Positions 63,179-64,000 of a stretch of 64,000 nt of DNA are shown one piece after another (within the stretch, counting starts at the first letter, position 1; the number at the start of each line of letters is the position of its first letter). The notes beneath the pieces were generated by a model that made no database searches, was not told where the DNA came from, and saw only the letters and a list, made by a program, of their open reading frames with translations. Source of the DNA: Tolypothrix sp. NIES-4075 (GTDB taxonomy: Bacteria; Cyanobacteriota; Cyanobacteriia; Cyanobacteriales; Nostocaceae); the NCBI RefSeq assembly GCF_002218085.1, contig NZ_BDUC01000006.1, forward strand, positions 310,001-374,000. Direction: 5' to 3'. The translations under genes were made by a program, and so were the position numbers.

Positions 63179-64000
63179 CTAGGCACAATTAAATATAAGA
63201 CGCTCAAGGGCATATTCACCCTTTATGCTTCGAGCTTCCATCCCATCAATAATTGTCATAGCTAAATCGTAGTTATTGTCAAACATTTGTCCAGCAATTT
63301 CATGAGTTTTTAGTTGATGCCACTCTTCCTCGATCCGATTCATCTCGGAACAATAGGGTGGTAAGAAGAAAATAAACAGTCCTTTTTCCTGCCATTCTTG
63401 CCATCGTTGTTTTGCTAAATTACTGGTATGCAGGGAGCCATTGTCATGAACAATGACAGTGATACAACCAGTTTCAGCTAAAGTGTTTTCTGCCTTAGCT
63501 GCGACCCAATCCATAACCTCGATGTAGCGTTTTGTTTTGAACCCACCTTGAACCAAGGCATACTCAAAACTGACTTGGGGTTGCCATAAACCCAAAATAC
63601 TAATGCGACCACCACGGCTACCAACTTGTGCCATTTGTTTTTGGCTACCGATACGACTGTAACTGTAGCTAACTGGACTCCAACGACAACACCCAGACTC
63701 ATCAAGATACTTGAGTTCGATATAACCGTCTACTGCCGCTTGTTTTAGGGTATCTAGGTCTGCTTGCTTAATTCGTCTTTTTTCTGGGTCTTGTTTTCCT
63801 TTATGAGTATGCCGGGTGCGTTTCCATTTCCACCTTTTTTTTTGAGCAAACGTCGCAGACGAGACGGACTCAGTTGTACATTCCTATGTTGGGCCAATTT
63901 TTCTGATAACTGCAAACTATTATAAGTACGAGGTTCTAGCTCTAAACAATCCTCTAAATATGCTAAATCTGCCTCTTGCCATTTGCTCTTTGCTCCCCGT
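63179..64000 (-). CDS. IS630-family transposase in two frames, truncated at window edge
   Basis: The C-terminal frame (63179 up to about 63843) contains WKRTRHTHKGKQDPEKRRIK, a DDE region with D in LDESGCCRW, VIVHDNGSLHTS and FFLPPYCSEMNRIEEEWHQL. The N-terminal frame continues off the window edge (WQEADLAYLEDCLELEPRTY... to SRLRRLLKKK) and shifts by -1 at a nine-A run on this strand (63835-63843). IS630 elements commonly use programmed -1 frameshifting or slippage there. Gene starts outside the window. Confidence 0.8.

Overview
The window looks like a chromosomal segment of a filamentous, probably heterocyst-forming cyanobacterium (Nostocales). The evidence is the very frequent GCGATCGC (HIP1) octamer, the cyanobacterial protein families (LrtA/HPF, DUF2555, EGY-type M50 protease, MCE/ABC lipid transport, CHAT-TPR), short heptamer repeat arrays of the GGGGAAT/GGGTAAT type, and a terminal oxidase operon of the cyanobacterial ARTO class. 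No host is named in the sequence, so the assignment is by inference.

Layout. 0-6.5 kb is a decaying accessory segment: a triplicated 101-bp repeat with hairpins and mini-ORFs, two broken lactonase-type beta-propeller genes (one frameshifted, one G+C-rich with an in-frame TAG just after its signal peptide), an orphan NHLM-type peptide-export ABC transporter, a GH3-like remnant broken by a 7-bp tandem duplication, a transposase tail and a secreted protein broken by TAA after its signal peptide. 6.8-15.7 kb is mostly housekeeping: tRNA-Leu(CAA), M48 protease, murA, tRNA-Leu(CAG), an rRNA/tRNA methyltransferase, thioesterase, ferritin-like protein, thermonuclease and a two-gene membrane/secreted pair. 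15.7-16.4 kb is a repeat island: a 144-bp nested-palindrome element and a 12-copy 21-bp minisatellite. 16.5-29.5 kb carries a TPR-trypsin protein, an amino-acid ABC transporter, SDR, lipB, lrtA/hpf, a selenium-binding-protein homologue and a secreted repeat protein.

30-45 kb holds a CadD-like transporter, a membrane-anchored sulfonate-type binding protein, a GHL10 protein, an M50 protease, a large CHAT-TPR protein, and a five-gene operon of two DUF2231 membrane proteins plus terminal oxidase subunits II, I and III. Subunit II lacks the CuA ligands, so this oxidase is best read as a quinol-type ARTO/Cox3 enzyme. 45.3-47.3 kb is a CRISPR array with 27 intact repeats and one degenerate repeat; the leader is probably on the right, transcription is leftward, and there are no cas genes in the window. 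It abuts a nested insertion: an IS607-family element (serine recombinase TnpA plus intact TnpB) sits inside an older tnpB and splits it.

50.7-64 kb carries coaBC, DUF2555, an alpha/beta hydrolase containing an in-frame palindrome, purH, a sugar porter next to remnants of a ribose-type ABC system, and an MCE/ABC lipid transport pair. A carotenoid-isomerase-like FAD oxidoreductase gene follows, cleanly interrupted by an ISAzo13-family element with a TAA target duplication. The end holds IS630-family remnants, one with an A9 run at a -1 frame change. The recurring theme is small dispersed palindromes and insertion sequences remodelling genes, including palindromes that became protein-coding.
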